From JANQEU01 sp965228045 (lineage in GTDB: Bacteria > Bacteroidota > Bacteroidia > Cytophagales > Cyclobacteriaceae), in assembly GCA_965228045.1 (NCBI GenBank), contig OZ245789.1, forward strand, positions 1,984,001-2,048,000: DNA of 64,000 nt. Reading direction: 5' to 3'. Numbering within the stretch: the stretch's first letter is position 1; every line of letters starts with the position of its first letter. Under the pieces are notes generated by a model, which saw only the letters and a list, made by a program, of their open reading frames with translations, made no database searches and was not told the DNA's origin. A program made the translations under genes and the position numbers. This document shows positions 49,779-58,316 of the stretch, one piece after another.

Positions 49779-50548
49779 ACCGGAGTAACATAGGCGGCAG
49801 TAATCCCACCGTCAACCAAAAAGTCTGACCCGGTAATGTAAGATGAATCATCGGAGGCAAGGAAAAGGGCCGCTTTTGCCATTTCATCTGCTTCTCCAAA
49901 TCTCCCCATGGGAATATGCACCAACCTTTTCTGTTTTTTCTGCTCCGTATTCAGGAATTTCATCAGTAGTTCCGTCTTCAATGGACCCGGACACAGGGCA
50001 TTTACACGAATATTTTCTCTTGCATGGATCACAGCAAGCTCTCTTGTAAGCGCAAGTACTGCTCCCTTACTTGCAGTATAGGCTATTTGTGGAGTAGCTG
50101 CACCTAAAAACGCCACGAATGAAGCGGTATTGATCACAGTGCCGCCACCCGCTCTTTTTAACGCTGGAATACCGAATTTACAACCAAGGTATACGCCTTT
50201 TGCATTGATGTTCATGGTAAGGTCCCATACATCTTCCTCAGTGTCCTGGCTTGTACCATCATCGGAATGCATGATACCGGCATTGTTGAAAAGAATATTC
50301 AACTTGCCGAATTTGGCTTCTGCATGCTCTACCATCAGCGCGCAATCATTTGCTTTGGAAACATCCGCATATACATAGGATGCTTCAAATCCCATGTCCA
50401 GAATAAGCCCCATTGTCTTTCTGGCCCCCTCGTCATCCACATCAGCCAGCACTACTTTTGCACCTTCCTGTGCAAAAAGAATAGCGGATTCCTTCCCGAT
50501 TCCACTACTACCGCCGGTTATCAGCGCAACTTTGTCCTTTAATCTCAT
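49775..50548 (-). CDS. Short-chain dehydrogenase/reductase (SDR, classical)
   Basis: 257-aa NAD(P)-dependent oxidoreductase with the Rossmann GGSSGIGKES motif (TGxxxGIG), NNAG, catalytic Tyr-Lys in YTASKGAVLAL and the cofactor PG-segment LCPGPLKTE. The Asp after strand beta2 (VVLADVDDE) favours NAD. In place of the flavin-dependent oxidase (PuuB) of the putrescine pathway, this enzyme would oxidise an alcohol on the glutamylated substrate; this is an inference from the operon. It ends in an ATGA overlap with the ALDH gene. Confidence 0.92.
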   Translation of the reverse strand: MRLKDKVALITGGSSGIGKESAILFAQEGAKVVLADVDDEGARKTMGLILDMGFEASYVYADVSKANDCALMVEHAEAKFGKLNILFNNAGIMHSDDGTSQDTEEDVWDLTMNINAKGVYLGCKFGIPALKRAGGGTVINTASFVAFLGAATPQIAYTASKGAVLALTRELAVIHARENIRVNALCPGPLKTELLMKFLNTEQKKQKRLVHIPMGRFGEADEMAKAALFLASDDSSYITGSDFLVDGGITAAYVTPV

Positions 50549-50558
50549 TCAGTTAAAA

Positions 50559-51932
50559 TCAAATTCGTTCAAAATACCTTTTTCTTTCCCAGTCAGAAAC
50601 TGCCGATCTGTGGGCTTCAATTTCTTTCCGGAAAAAATGGGTGTAATGTTGTTGCACCTTTGTTCCAAAGGCTTCTTTAATAAAATTGCTTGACGCAAAT
50701 TGGTGGGTAGCCTCATCGAGCGTTTCAGGCACCTTAGGTAATTCATTGGCTGCATAGACATCACCTACAAAACAATCGGGGGGTGCAAGCTTTTCGCTGA
50801 TGCCTTTCAATCCACTCGCCAGTGACGCGCCAAATGCAAGGTATGGATTACAATCCGCTCCGGGAATTCGACACTCAATACGAAGGCTATTTCCATGTCC
50901 TACTATCCTGAAACCAGCAGTCCGGTTATCCTTACTCCAGGCCAGTCGGGTAGGAGCCCAACTGCCATCGACATATCGCTTGTAAGAATTGATAGTCGGG
51001 GCGTAAAATACCATCACATCCGGTACGTATTTGATCCAGCCTGCCAGAAAGTGACTAAAAGTATCAGACGCCTTCACAGGTCCAAAATCTTTATCCCCAA
51101 TGAAAGCATTCTTACCGTCTTTCCACAAACTAATGTGAATGTGGCAGCTCGAACCCGCTCTTTCCTCATGGAATTTTGCCATGAAGGTCACGGAATACCC
51201 CAGCGTCTCAGCCAATTCCTTGAGACACTGTTTATAGACCACGTGTCGATCTGCCATTTCCATGGTTTCGGCATATCTGACATTAAGCTCGTGCTGACCA
51301 AGTCCCCATTCACCCTTTGAATTTTCAACGGGTACTCCGGAATACTTTAGGTGTCTGCGGGCGGCGGCTGTGAATTCTTCGGATCTCGTAGCCTGGAGAA
51401 TGTGATAGTCTTCCAGATACCATCCTACAGGCCGCAGGTCGCGGTAGTCATTGTCGTTTGCCATCCTGAAATCATCTTCAAAAAGGTAGTATTCCAGTTC
51501 TGACGCGGCGAATGATTCGAAACCTGTTTTTTTGAGCTGATCAATCTGATTTTCCAGAATTGACCGGGGAGCCACATCTACCAAAGTATGTGCTTCGGTC
51601 CTCACGCTGCAGATGACGAGCGCGGTTGATTCCAGCCAGTCGGCTATTCTGAGCGTTGACAGGTCGGGGACAAGGTGGAAATCACCGTATCCGAGCTCCC
51701 AATTAGCAAACTCATAACCCGGAACAGGTTCCATCTCCATATCCGTGGTCAGCAGGTAATCGCATGCATGAGTACCATCCTTTAAAACACTTTCCAGAAA
51801 AAACTCTGCGTCGTATCGTTTGCCGAGCATCCGTCCATAATGATCGGTAAAGGCCGTGATCACTGTTTCGATTTCTTCATTTTCGACCTTGATTTTAAGG
51901 TCATCCACGGAGATCATTCCTTTAATCGGCAT
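50559..51932 (-). CDS. Glutamine synthetase-family gamma-glutamyl-amine ligase (PuuA/GlnA4-like)
   Basis: 457-aa ATP-dependent ligase of the glutamine synthetase fold. Motifs: SELEYYLFED and GLGQHELNVRY (metal sites), GSSCHIHISLW, APTINSYKRYVDGSWAPTRLAWSKDNRTAGFRI and the LRIECRIPGADCNPYLAFG segment. The typical adenylylation Tyr loop of primary GlnA is not obvious, and the enzyme lies in an operon with an amine-type permease, SDR, ALDH and amidotransferase, so it is probably not the main glutamine synthetase. Proposed reaction: glutamate + ATP + amine (ethanolamine or another amino alcohol) to gamma-glutamyl amide. Starts at 51932 (Met6 at 51917 also possible); overlaps the permease end by 11 bases. 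Confidence 0.88.
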   Translation of the reverse strand: MPIKGMISVDDLKIKVENEEIETVITAFTDHYGRMLGKRYDAEFFLESVLKDGTHACDYLLTTDMEMEPVPGYEFANWELGYGDFHLVPDLSTLRIADWLESTALVICSVRTEAHTLVDVAPRSILENQIDQLKKTGFESFAASELEYYLFEDDFRMANDNDYRDLRPVGWYLEDYHILQATRSEEFTAAARRHLKYSGVPVENSKGEWGLGQHELNVRYAETMEMADRHVVYKQCLKELAETLGYSVTFMAKFHEERAGSSCHIHISLWKDGKNAFIGDKDFGPVKASDTFSHFLAGWIKYVPDVMVFYAPTINSYKRYVDGSWAPTRLAWSKDNRTAGFRIVGHGNSLRIECRIPGADCNPYLAFGASLASGLKGISEKLAPPDCFVGDVYAANELPKVPETLDEATHQFASSNFIKEAFGTKVQQHYTHFFRKEIEAHRSAVSDWERKRYFERI

Positions 51933-53256
51933 AGTTGACAGAGCGGTTTGTTAGTCTGAACCAAATGTAAGAAAGAATCATGATCGCTGCGTATATCCCG
52001 GCTAAAATGAGGTTGTACCAGGTGATGGCAATCAGAGCCACCACCGCAATTATTAGTGCGACGATTGGTGATAGGGGATAAAGAGGAACCTTAAATGGTC
52101 TTTCAAGTTCGGGATATTCTTTTCTCAGGCGGAGCACCGAGACCATGGATAAGATGTACAAGGACAATGCGCCAAAACATGCAATCGTAATAATTTCACC
52201 GGTCTTCCCGGTAAGTAATGCGATTATCCCAATCAGCGTGTTAACGATCAGCGCGTTTGAGGGAGTTTTGAATTTCGGATGAATTTTTCCAAGACCTTTT
52301 GGCGCAAAACCAACTCTGCCAAACTCGTAAGTAGCCCTGCCGGCAGCAAGGATGATCCCGTGAAATGAGGCAATCAGACCAAAAAGGCCAATGAAAGCAA
52401 TTATCTTAAAGATCAAACTGGAACTTCCAATTACAGCCATCAAGCCAAGTGGGAGAGGAGAATCAGAGGAGAGGCCGGTGTCCGGATCAATCACCACCGT
52501 TTCCCAGCCACTGATACCCACAGACAGCATGAAAGTAAAAAGACACAATGCCACCAATGTCAGGATGGCTGATCCGAAGCCAATGAGTATGTTTTTCTGA
52601 GGGTTAATAGTTTCTTCTGCTACATTGGCTACCCCTTCAATGGCCAGGAAAAACCAGATCGCGAAAGGGATCGCTGCAAAGGCTCCTTTCCATCCATTAG
52701 GAAGGGCATTCGATTGTAAATTTTCAAATTCAAAAGCCGGTCCCACAGCTAGGAAGTACAATACCAATCCGATAACCGCGAGGATGGTTACCATTAATTC
52801 AAAGGTCGCTGCAGCTTGTACGCCATAAACATTCAACCCAGTAAAAAGGAGGTAGGCAATTATGGCTATGGCCAAAATAGGAACGGATGGCAAAAACAGA
52901 TTCAGATAGGCTCCTATGGCAAAGGCAATGGCTGGTGGAGCAAAAATAAATTCTATGTTTTGCGCCATGCCTGCAAAAAAACCGAGGTCTTTGCCTCCGG
53001 CTTTATATGCGTAGTCAAACACGCCGCCGGCCCGGGGAATGGCACAGGCAAGTTCTGTGTAGCTAAAAGTAAACGCCAGGTACATGATGATGACAAAACC
53101 TGTGGCAACGGCCATTCCGAGCGTTCCGCCTTCCGCCAGCCCCAGGTTCCATCCAAAGTACATTCCTGATATGACGTAGCCCACACCAAGTCCCCAGAGC
53201 ATTACAGGACCTAACTTTCTTTCTAGTTGTGGTTGGTTCGGGTTCAAATCTGGCAT
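51922..53256 (-). CDS. APC-family permease resembling ethanolamine permeases
   Basis: 444-aa amino acid/polyamine/organocation transporter with about twelve hydrophobic segments. It begins, after a polar leader, with LGPVMLWGLGVGYVISGMYFGWNLGLAEGG, then FTFSYTELACAIPRAGGVFDYAY and AQNIEFIFAPPAIAFAIGAYL; this spelling matches what I recall of the ethanolamine permease subfamily rather than of PuuP, but that needs a search. Start codon ATG at 53256 is inside the hairpin at 53250-53280. The permease is the first gene of the five-gene operon. Confidence 0.85.
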   Translation of the reverse strand: MPDLNPNQPQLERKLGPVMLWGLGVGYVISGMYFGWNLGLAEGGTLGMAVATGFVIIMYLAFTFSYTELACAIPRAGGVFDYAYKAGGKDLGFFAGMAQNIEFIFAPPAIAFAIGAYLNLFLPSVPILAIAIIAYLLFTGLNVYGVQAAATFELMVTILAVIGLVLYFLAVGPAFEFENLQSNALPNGWKGAFAAIPFAIWFFLAIEGVANVAEETINPQKNILIGFGSAILTLVALCLFTFMLSVGISGWETVVIDPDTGLSSDSPLPLGLMAVIGSSSLIFKIIAFIGLFGLIASFHGIILAAGRATYEFGRVGFAPKGLGKIHPKFKTPSNALIVNTLIGIIALLTGKTGEIITIACFGALSLYILSMVSVLRLRKEYPELERPFKVPLYPLSPIVALIIAVVALIAITWYNLILAGIYAAIMILSYIWFRLTNRSVNYAD

Positions 53257-53280
53257 TTGCTAAAAATAAGCAAATGCCAG
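53250..53280 (-). promoter_or_regulatory. Perfect 12-bp hairpin enclosing the permease start codon
   Basis: CTGGCATTTGCT (53250-53261) is the exact reverse complement of AGCAAATGCCAG (53269-53280), with a 7-nt loop. In the minus-strand mRNA the AUG of the permease gene lies in the 3' arm, so it would be base-paired. There is no following U tract, arguing against a plain terminator. It may control translation initiation, or be a DNA operator. Confidence 0.7.
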
Positions 53281-53298
53281 TTAATATGACTATGACTA

Positions 53299-53568
53299 CT
53301 ACTTACCGCAGTAATTTCTTACCTCTATAGTGCCTTGATGGTCGGTGATGATGTGTTCTGAACTTGTGATTGTGTAGAGGGTGTCCCTTTCCAGAAATTC
53401 ATCTAATTTTTCATCACAATATTCTTTTTCTGACGAATATATTCCTGCAGTATTTCCATCTTCATCAATTAGTTTTTCTTCGTAAGTGCAAATCTTGCAT
53501 TGATCATCCTTGGAACAAGATGCAAGAATCATCCCCAAAAGGAGAAATATCAGAGTATGTTTTGTCAT
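53299..53568 (-). CDS. Small lipoprotein, unknown function
   Basis: 89-aa lipoprotein with signal MTKHTLIFLLLGMILASC (Cys18) and a mature part with several Cys residues (CKICTYEEKLIDEDG and YCDEKLD), which could form disulfides or bind metal. No family recognised. ATG at 53568 is preferred over the one at 53595 because it gives a standard lipoprotein signal. Lies upstream of the permease operon in the same direction with a 42-bp gap. Confidence 0.65.
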   Translation of the reverse strand: MTKHTLIFLLLGMILASCSKDDQCKICTYEEKLIDEDGNTAGIYSSEKEYCDEKLDEFLERDTLYTITSSEHIITDHQGTIEVRNYCGK

Positions 53569-53608
53569 GGGGTAAAAGACGGAATTCAACCTCACTTGTA
53601 AACCTGAA

Positions 53609-53633
53609 AGGTGTCTACATTTTGTCTACACCT
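53609..53633. repeat. Inverted and direct repeat 3' of the MFS gene
   Basis: AGGTGT (53609-53614) pairs with ACACCT (53628-53633), and TGTCTACA occurs twice in direct orientation at 53612-53619 and 53623-53630. It lies at the MFS stop (53632) and 41 bases upstream of the lipoprotein start; operator or weak terminator, undecided. Confidence 0.4.
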
Positions 53634-54765
53634 AAAATTTTTGTCGGGAAACGATTCCAAGCATGACGGCTAAAAGGAAAAGAGCGAAGCCAATTCCGAT
53701 TCGAAGTCCATATGCATCTGCAAGAAATCCGATCGCCGGTGGCCCCACAAAAAAGCCTGTATAGCCTATGGTTGTGGCCATCGCAATTCCCATACTGGGG
53801 GAAATACCGGGTTTATTGCCTGCGGTACTGTAGATGACCGGAACGATGTTTGCCAGTCCCATACCTGCCAGAAAAAAACCAATTAAGGCAGTCCATTTGG
53901 TAGCAATAAGTACCACCATGGCAAAGCCAGTGGCTGCCAGGAAACCATTGAATAGCATTAGTTTTTTCTTACCAAAATTGTTGGAAACCGGGTCGCCAAT
54001 GAACCTGCCAACCGTCATAGCGGCGCCAAAAAGACCAAATGCCATCGCGCTGAATGCTTCTGACTCTCCGATGACCCTATTCATAAAGATGGCCGACCAG
54101 TCTGCCATGGCACTTTCTGATAGCATGCCGCAAAATGCGATGGCTCCAAGTGGGATGATGGCCTTATTTGGCAGCACAAAGGCCTTTGACTTTTTAGTTT
54201 CCTTAGGCTTTGCAATAAGCAACCGGGTGATAAGAAGAAAGGTAATGGCGGATAATACAGTAACACAGACCAGGTGCCATTTCAGTAAAATGTCTTGTTT
54301 TGCAAATAAGGCACCGGAACCTGCACCCGAGGCCAGTCCGATACTCCACATACCATGAAACGAACTCATGATGGATTTACCCCATTCCCGCTCTACGAGC
54401 ACGGCCTGCTCATTCATGGTGACGTCCATTGCTCCATTCGATGCACCGATCATGAAGAAGAATATACCGGAGAAAAGGACTTGTTCGGGGAATGCCATAA
54501 ATGCAATAGACGCACAGAGGATCGTACTCATGATAGGTATCACCCTATGGCTTCCAACCTGATCTGATAACCATCCAGTAAAGGGCATTGCCAGCACCGC
54601 ACCCACTGCCAATACCAGCAGAAGAGTTCCCAATTCGCCATGTGTGATTTCAAGCTTATTTTGAAGTTCCGGTAAGCGGGAAGCCCAGTTGCCATAAAGA
54701 AATCCATTCATTAGGAAAAGGACTGAAGTCCCGGCTCTATATGCGAAGTAGGGATGCTTGAACAT
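53632..54765 (-). CDS. Major facilitator superfamily transporter
   Basis: 377-aa inner-membrane transporter with about twelve hydrophobic segments. MFS signatures: NGFLYGNWASRLPELQ, LAMPFTGWLSDQVGSHRV (the D-x-x-G-R loop as DQVGSHR) and ARFIGDPV-like VGRFIGDPV. It resembles fucose-permease/YbjJ-like MFS proteins of unknown substrate. It is monocistronic, and the 136-bp region upstream (54766-54901) holds no clear feature. Confidence 0.88.
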   Translation of the reverse strand: MFKHPYFAYRAGTSVLFLMNGFLYGNWASRLPELQNKLEITHGELGTLLLVLAVGAVLAMPFTGWLSDQVGSHRVIPIMSTILCASIAFMAFPEQVLFSGIFFFMIGASNGAMDVTMNEQAVLVEREWGKSIMSSFHGMWSIGLASGAGSGALFAKQDILLKWHLVCVTVLSAITFLLITRLLIAKPKETKKSKAFVLPNKAIIPLGAIAFCGMLSESAMADWSAIFMNRVIGESEAFSAMAFGLFGAAMTVGRFIGDPVSNNFGKKKLMLFNGFLAATGFAMVVLIATKWTALIGFFLAGMGLANIVPVIYSTAGNKPGISPSMGIAMATTIGYTGFFVGPPAIGFLADAYGLRIGIGFALFLLAVMLGIVSRQKF

Positions 54766-54901
54766 GGACGCAAAACAAATCTTTTTTAGTCGATTGGTAA
54801 CTATTCAGGGTATTTCAAGTATTAGATATAAAGTTGTTTTGAATGCAACCCTAGGTCAATATTCAAGTCTTTAAAGTCAAAAAACTCAAAACCGGACTCA
54901 C

Positions 54902-57268
54902 ATGCTAAGAAATTTCTTTATCGTCGCTTTCCGCAATCTTAGGAAAAACAGTCTCTATTCAGTCATCAATATCTCAGGTCTTTCGATAGGTATCGTTTGT
55001 AGTTTATTGATCCTACTTTGGGTTGCAGATGAAATGACCTATGACAAGTTTATCCCGAAATCTGATCGTCTGTACCAGGTTTGGGTCAATGCAGAGTTTG
55101 ACGGAAGAGTCAATACGTGGAGGTCCGTGCCGCTTCCCACTTACGATGCCATGAAAACGGCCCACAGTGACATTGTAAATTCAGTCGTCACGGGATGGGG
55201 TGGGGATAAATTATTGTCTGTTGGTGATAAAAGGATAATCGATGAAGGACTGTATGTGAGCGAGGAGTTTCTGGACATGTTTGAGTTTCCGCTCAAAGTC
55301 GGAGATAAGTCGGCAGTACTCGATGATCCGATGTCGATTGTGATGACAGAAAAAATGGCCAAAAATCTTTTTGGTGATGAAGATCCCATTGGAAAGATGG
55401 TCAGGGTAAATGATGAGGGAACGGTTCAGGTAACCGGGATTCTGGAGGACATGCCGGAAAACTCATCGTTTGAATTTGAGTACCTGCTCACTTGGAAATA
55501 CCGGGAAAGTGTCAACGAATGGGTCGTCGAAAACCGCACCAATTGGGGTAATTACTCCTTTCAGATCTTTGTGGAATTGAACCAACCGGAAAAGGAAGAG
55601 GACGTGGAGGCACGTATTGCCACACTTTTGGAAGAGAATGGTCAGAATGACATGCCCCGAACCTTTTTTCTTCATCCCATGGAGCGATGGAGGCTTTACT
55701 CCAATTTTGATGAGCGAGGCCAGGAAGATGGTGGAAGAGCAGACTACGTACAACTATTCACTGTAATCGCAATATTGATACTGGTCATAGCCTGCATCAA
55801 TTTCATGAATTTGGCTACAGCCCGGTCAGAGAAAAGGGCAAGAGAAGTAGGGATCCGCAAGAGTCTTGGATCAAAGAGGATTGACCTTATCGCTCAGTTT
55901 ATTGGTGAATCCCTTTTCATCACAACACTTTCTTTCGTCATTGCCATAATAATCACCGAAGTCGTCCTGCCATTTTACAATAACCTGGTAGAGAAAAGTC
56001 TTTTCATTGACTACACATCGCCGTTGTTCTGGCTGGCATCCATCGGAGGGATACTGATAGTGGGTGTGGTGTCAGGTAGTTATCCTGCTTTCTTTCTTTC
56101 GGGATTTGACCCGGTCAAGACTTTGAAAGGCTCTGTAAAAGTGGGAAAAGGTGCCTCCACTCCCAGAAAAGTATTGGTAATCATCCAGTTTGGATTCTCG
56201 ATTGTATTGATGATAAGTACAGTCATTATCATTCAACAGATCAACCTGGTCAAGAAAAGAGACCTTGGGTACAAGCAAGAAAATCTGATCTCCGTGGAAG
56301 TCACCAATGATATCAGTAAAAACTATGATGTGCTAAAACAAGAACTGCTTCAAAGTGGAATCGTCGAGGCCGTAACACGGGCCAACAGTCAGATCACAAG
56401 CATCAATTCCAATAATTTTCTCGGCTGGCCAGGTAAACCAGAGACTCAACGCGTCATTTTTACAACCATAACTGCGGAGTATGATTATGCCAAGACTATG
56501 GGTATCGATGTGTTGATGGGACGGGATTTCTCAAAGGAATTTGTCAGTGATACAAGTGCCATAGTCGTCAATAAAGCTGCATTGGATCTGATGGGACTAG
56601 AAAACCCCATCGGCACAAACCTGGACCTTTGGGGAGATAAAAGGAAACTGGTTGGTGTGGTTGATAACGTTTTGATGGGATCTCCCTATGAACCGGTGAA
56701 ACCAATGTTTGTGATCTTGCAGGATTGGGGGGGGTACGTTTCCATCAGGTTGAAAAAGACGAATGACCTTCAGCAGTCCCTGGCATCGATCGAAGAGATT
56801 TTTGCCAAACACAATCCAGCCTATCCTTTTGAATATCACTTCGCGGATGTGGATTTTCAAAGGAAATTTACGACCATCACGCTGACTCGTAAATTGGCTA
56901 CCCTATTTGCTGGGCTTGCTATCCTGATCACGGGGTTAGGTTTGTTCGGATTGGCGTCTTTTACAGCAGAGCAGAGAATCAAAGAAATTGGAATTAGAAA
57001 AGTACTTGGGGCTTCGGTCACTAGTCTCATTGCGTTGATTTCCAAAGACTTCACACGATTGGTGATCATTTCATTTGTGGTAGGTGCTCCATTGGCCTGG
57101 TACGCTATGGACAGTTACCTGGAGCGATATACCATAAGGATTGGCATTCAATGGTGGATTTTCCCACTCGTAGGATTGGTGGCTCTTGGATTTGCGCTTC
57201 TTATTGTCTCTAATCAGGCCAGAAGAGCTGCTCAGGCAAATCCTGTGAATTCATTAAGGAATGAGTGA
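54902..57268 (+). CDS. FtsX/MacB-type ABC transporter permease (large, two-repeat)
   Basis: 788-aa inner-membrane permease with eight helices in two groups (about 20-45, 290-395, 430-450, 675-785) and two MacB_PCD-type extracytoplasmic domains; typical segments are FRNLRKNSLYSVINISGLSIGI at the start, EKRAREVGIRKSLGSKRIDLIAQFIGESL in the middle and EQRIKEIGIRKVLGASVTSLIALISKDFTRLVIIS near the end. Bacteroidota have many of these, used for export of peptides, lipoproteins or drugs together with a separate ATPase. No ATPase is adjacent. Confidence 0.92.
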   Translation: MLRNFFIVAFRNLRKNSLYSVINISGLSIGIVCSLLILLWVADEMTYDKFIPKSDRLYQVWVNAEFDGRVNTWRSVPLPTYDAMKTAHSDIVNSVVTGWGGDKLLSVGDKRIIDEGLYVSEEFLDMFEFPLKVGDKSAVLDDPMSIVMTEKMAKNLFGDEDPIGKMVRVNDEGTVQVTGILEDMPENSSFEFEYLLTWKYRESVNEWVVENRTNWGNYSFQIFVELNQPEKEEDVEARIATLLEENGQNDMPRTFFLHPMERWRLYSNFDERGQEDGGRADYVQLFTVIAILILVIACINFMNLATARSEKRAREVGIRKSLGSKRIDLIAQFIGESLFITTLSFVIAIIITEVVLPFYNNLVEKSLFIDYTSPLFWLASIGGILIVGVVSGSYPAFFLSGFDPVKTLKGSVKVGKGASTPRKVLVIIQFGFSIVLMISTVIIIQQINLVKKRDLGYKQENLISVEVTNDISKNYDVLKQELLQSGIVEAVTRANSQITSINSNNFLGWPGKPETQRVIFTTITAEYDYAKTMGIDVLMGRDFSKEFVSDTSAIVVNKAALDLMGLENPIGTNLDLWGDKRKLVGVVDNVLMGSPYEPVKPMFVILQDWGGYVSIRLKKTNDLQQSLASIEEIFAKHNPAYPFEYHFADVDFQRKFTTITLTRKLATLFAGLAILITGLGLFGLASFTAEQRIKEIGIRKVLGASVTSLIALISKDFTRLVIISFVVGAPLAWYAMDSYLERYTIRIGIQWWIFPLVGLVALGFALLIVSNQARRAAQANPVNSLRNE

Positions 57269-57337
57269 TTGGCTCAAATAAAACTTCGATGTAAAGTTTG
57301 AGGTTGGGGATTTTTCGCTCTTTTTTGCGAAAAGACA

Positions 57338-58312
57338 ATGATGCAGCTAGATCTCCAAACCGCACCGGAAACTCTTGAAAACTACCTGAAACACAAAGGT
57401 TGGATTTCCGGTGGCCAGAGGGTTGAGGCATTGGAGAAGCCGGGTGAGGGCAATATGAACATGGTGATTAGGGCCAGGGGAGAGGGGTTTTCTTTGATTG
57501 TGAAGCAATCCCGACCTTTCGTTAATAAATTCCCGACCATCCCTGCTCCGGCACAACGTATCCATACGGAAAATCAGTTTTATAAACTTTGTTCACAGTC
57601 GAAAGAGTTGTCGGAAAGAATGCCGTCAGTGGTTGGTTTTGATCCTGAGCAAAACATTATGGTCATTGAGGACCTTGGTGACTCAAGTGATTATACCAGG
57701 ATATATCGTCCGGGTGAAGACCTCATGCAAAAGGAATTTGATCAGGCGGTGCTGTGGTTACAGAGACTACACAGTACGGACTTTGATGAAAGAGTAAAAA
57801 AGGTATTTCCGGATAACCTGGAGCTTAGAAGACTAAATCATGAACATATTTTCCATTATCCTTTTGAAATGGACAATGGTATGGACCTGGATGCTGTCCA
57901 ACACGGACTTCAGAACGTTTCTATCCAATTCAAGAAAGACGATTTGCTAAAATCGGCCGTTCGCAAGCTAGGAGAGCGGTACTTGTCGGAAGGGAATTGC
58001 CTCCTGCATGGGGATTATTATCCTGGTAGCTGGTTGAAAACGGAGGATGGATTGAAGATCATCGATCCTGAGTTCTGTTTTTTTGGACCGGCGGAATTTG
58101 ACATTGGTGTATTCTCGGCGCACTTGAAGATGGCAAAATCGAAATTTGATCTTTTGGCAGTATACGATACCGTGGATCTTGACAAGGACCTCATCCTGAG
58201 ATTTGAAGCGGTTGAAATCATGAGAAGATTGATAGGATTGGCCCAATTACCTGTTCATCTGGACCTACAGGAGAAAGTAGGGCTTCTGAAGGAGGCAAGA
58301 ACGAAACTCTGA
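57338..58312 (+). CDS. APH/ChoK-family kinase, methylthioribose kinase-like
   Basis: 324-aa kinase-fold protein. SLIVKQSRPFVNKF (Lys loop), EDLGD, catalytic HGDYYPGSWLK (His224-Gly-Asp226) and IIDPEFCFFGPAEFDIG (DxE/D of the metal site) read closest to methylthioribose kinases (MtnK), which add phosphate to 5-methylthioribose. Other methionine-salvage genes are absent, so the actual sugar or nucleoside substrate is unknown. A short stem (TTTTCGC/GCGAAAA, 57312-57333) lies just before the start codon. Next gene starts four bases past the stop. Confidence 0.8.
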   Translation: MMQLDLQTAPETLENYLKHKGWISGGQRVEALEKPGEGNMNMVIRARGEGFSLIVKQSRPFVNKFPTIPAPAQRIHTENQFYKLCSQSKELSERMPSVVGFDPEQNIMVIEDLGDSSDYTRIYRPGEDLMQKEFDQAVLWLQRLHSTDFDERVKKVFPDNLELRRLNHEHIFHYPFEMDNGMDLDAVQHGLQNVSIQFKKDDLLKSAVRKLGERYLSEGNCLLHGDYYPGSWLKTEDGLKIIDPEFCFFGPAEFDIGVFSAHLKMAKSKFDLLAVYDTVDLDKDLILRFEAVEIMRRLIGLAQLPVHLDLQEKVGLLKEARTKL

Positions 58313-58316
58313 TGAA

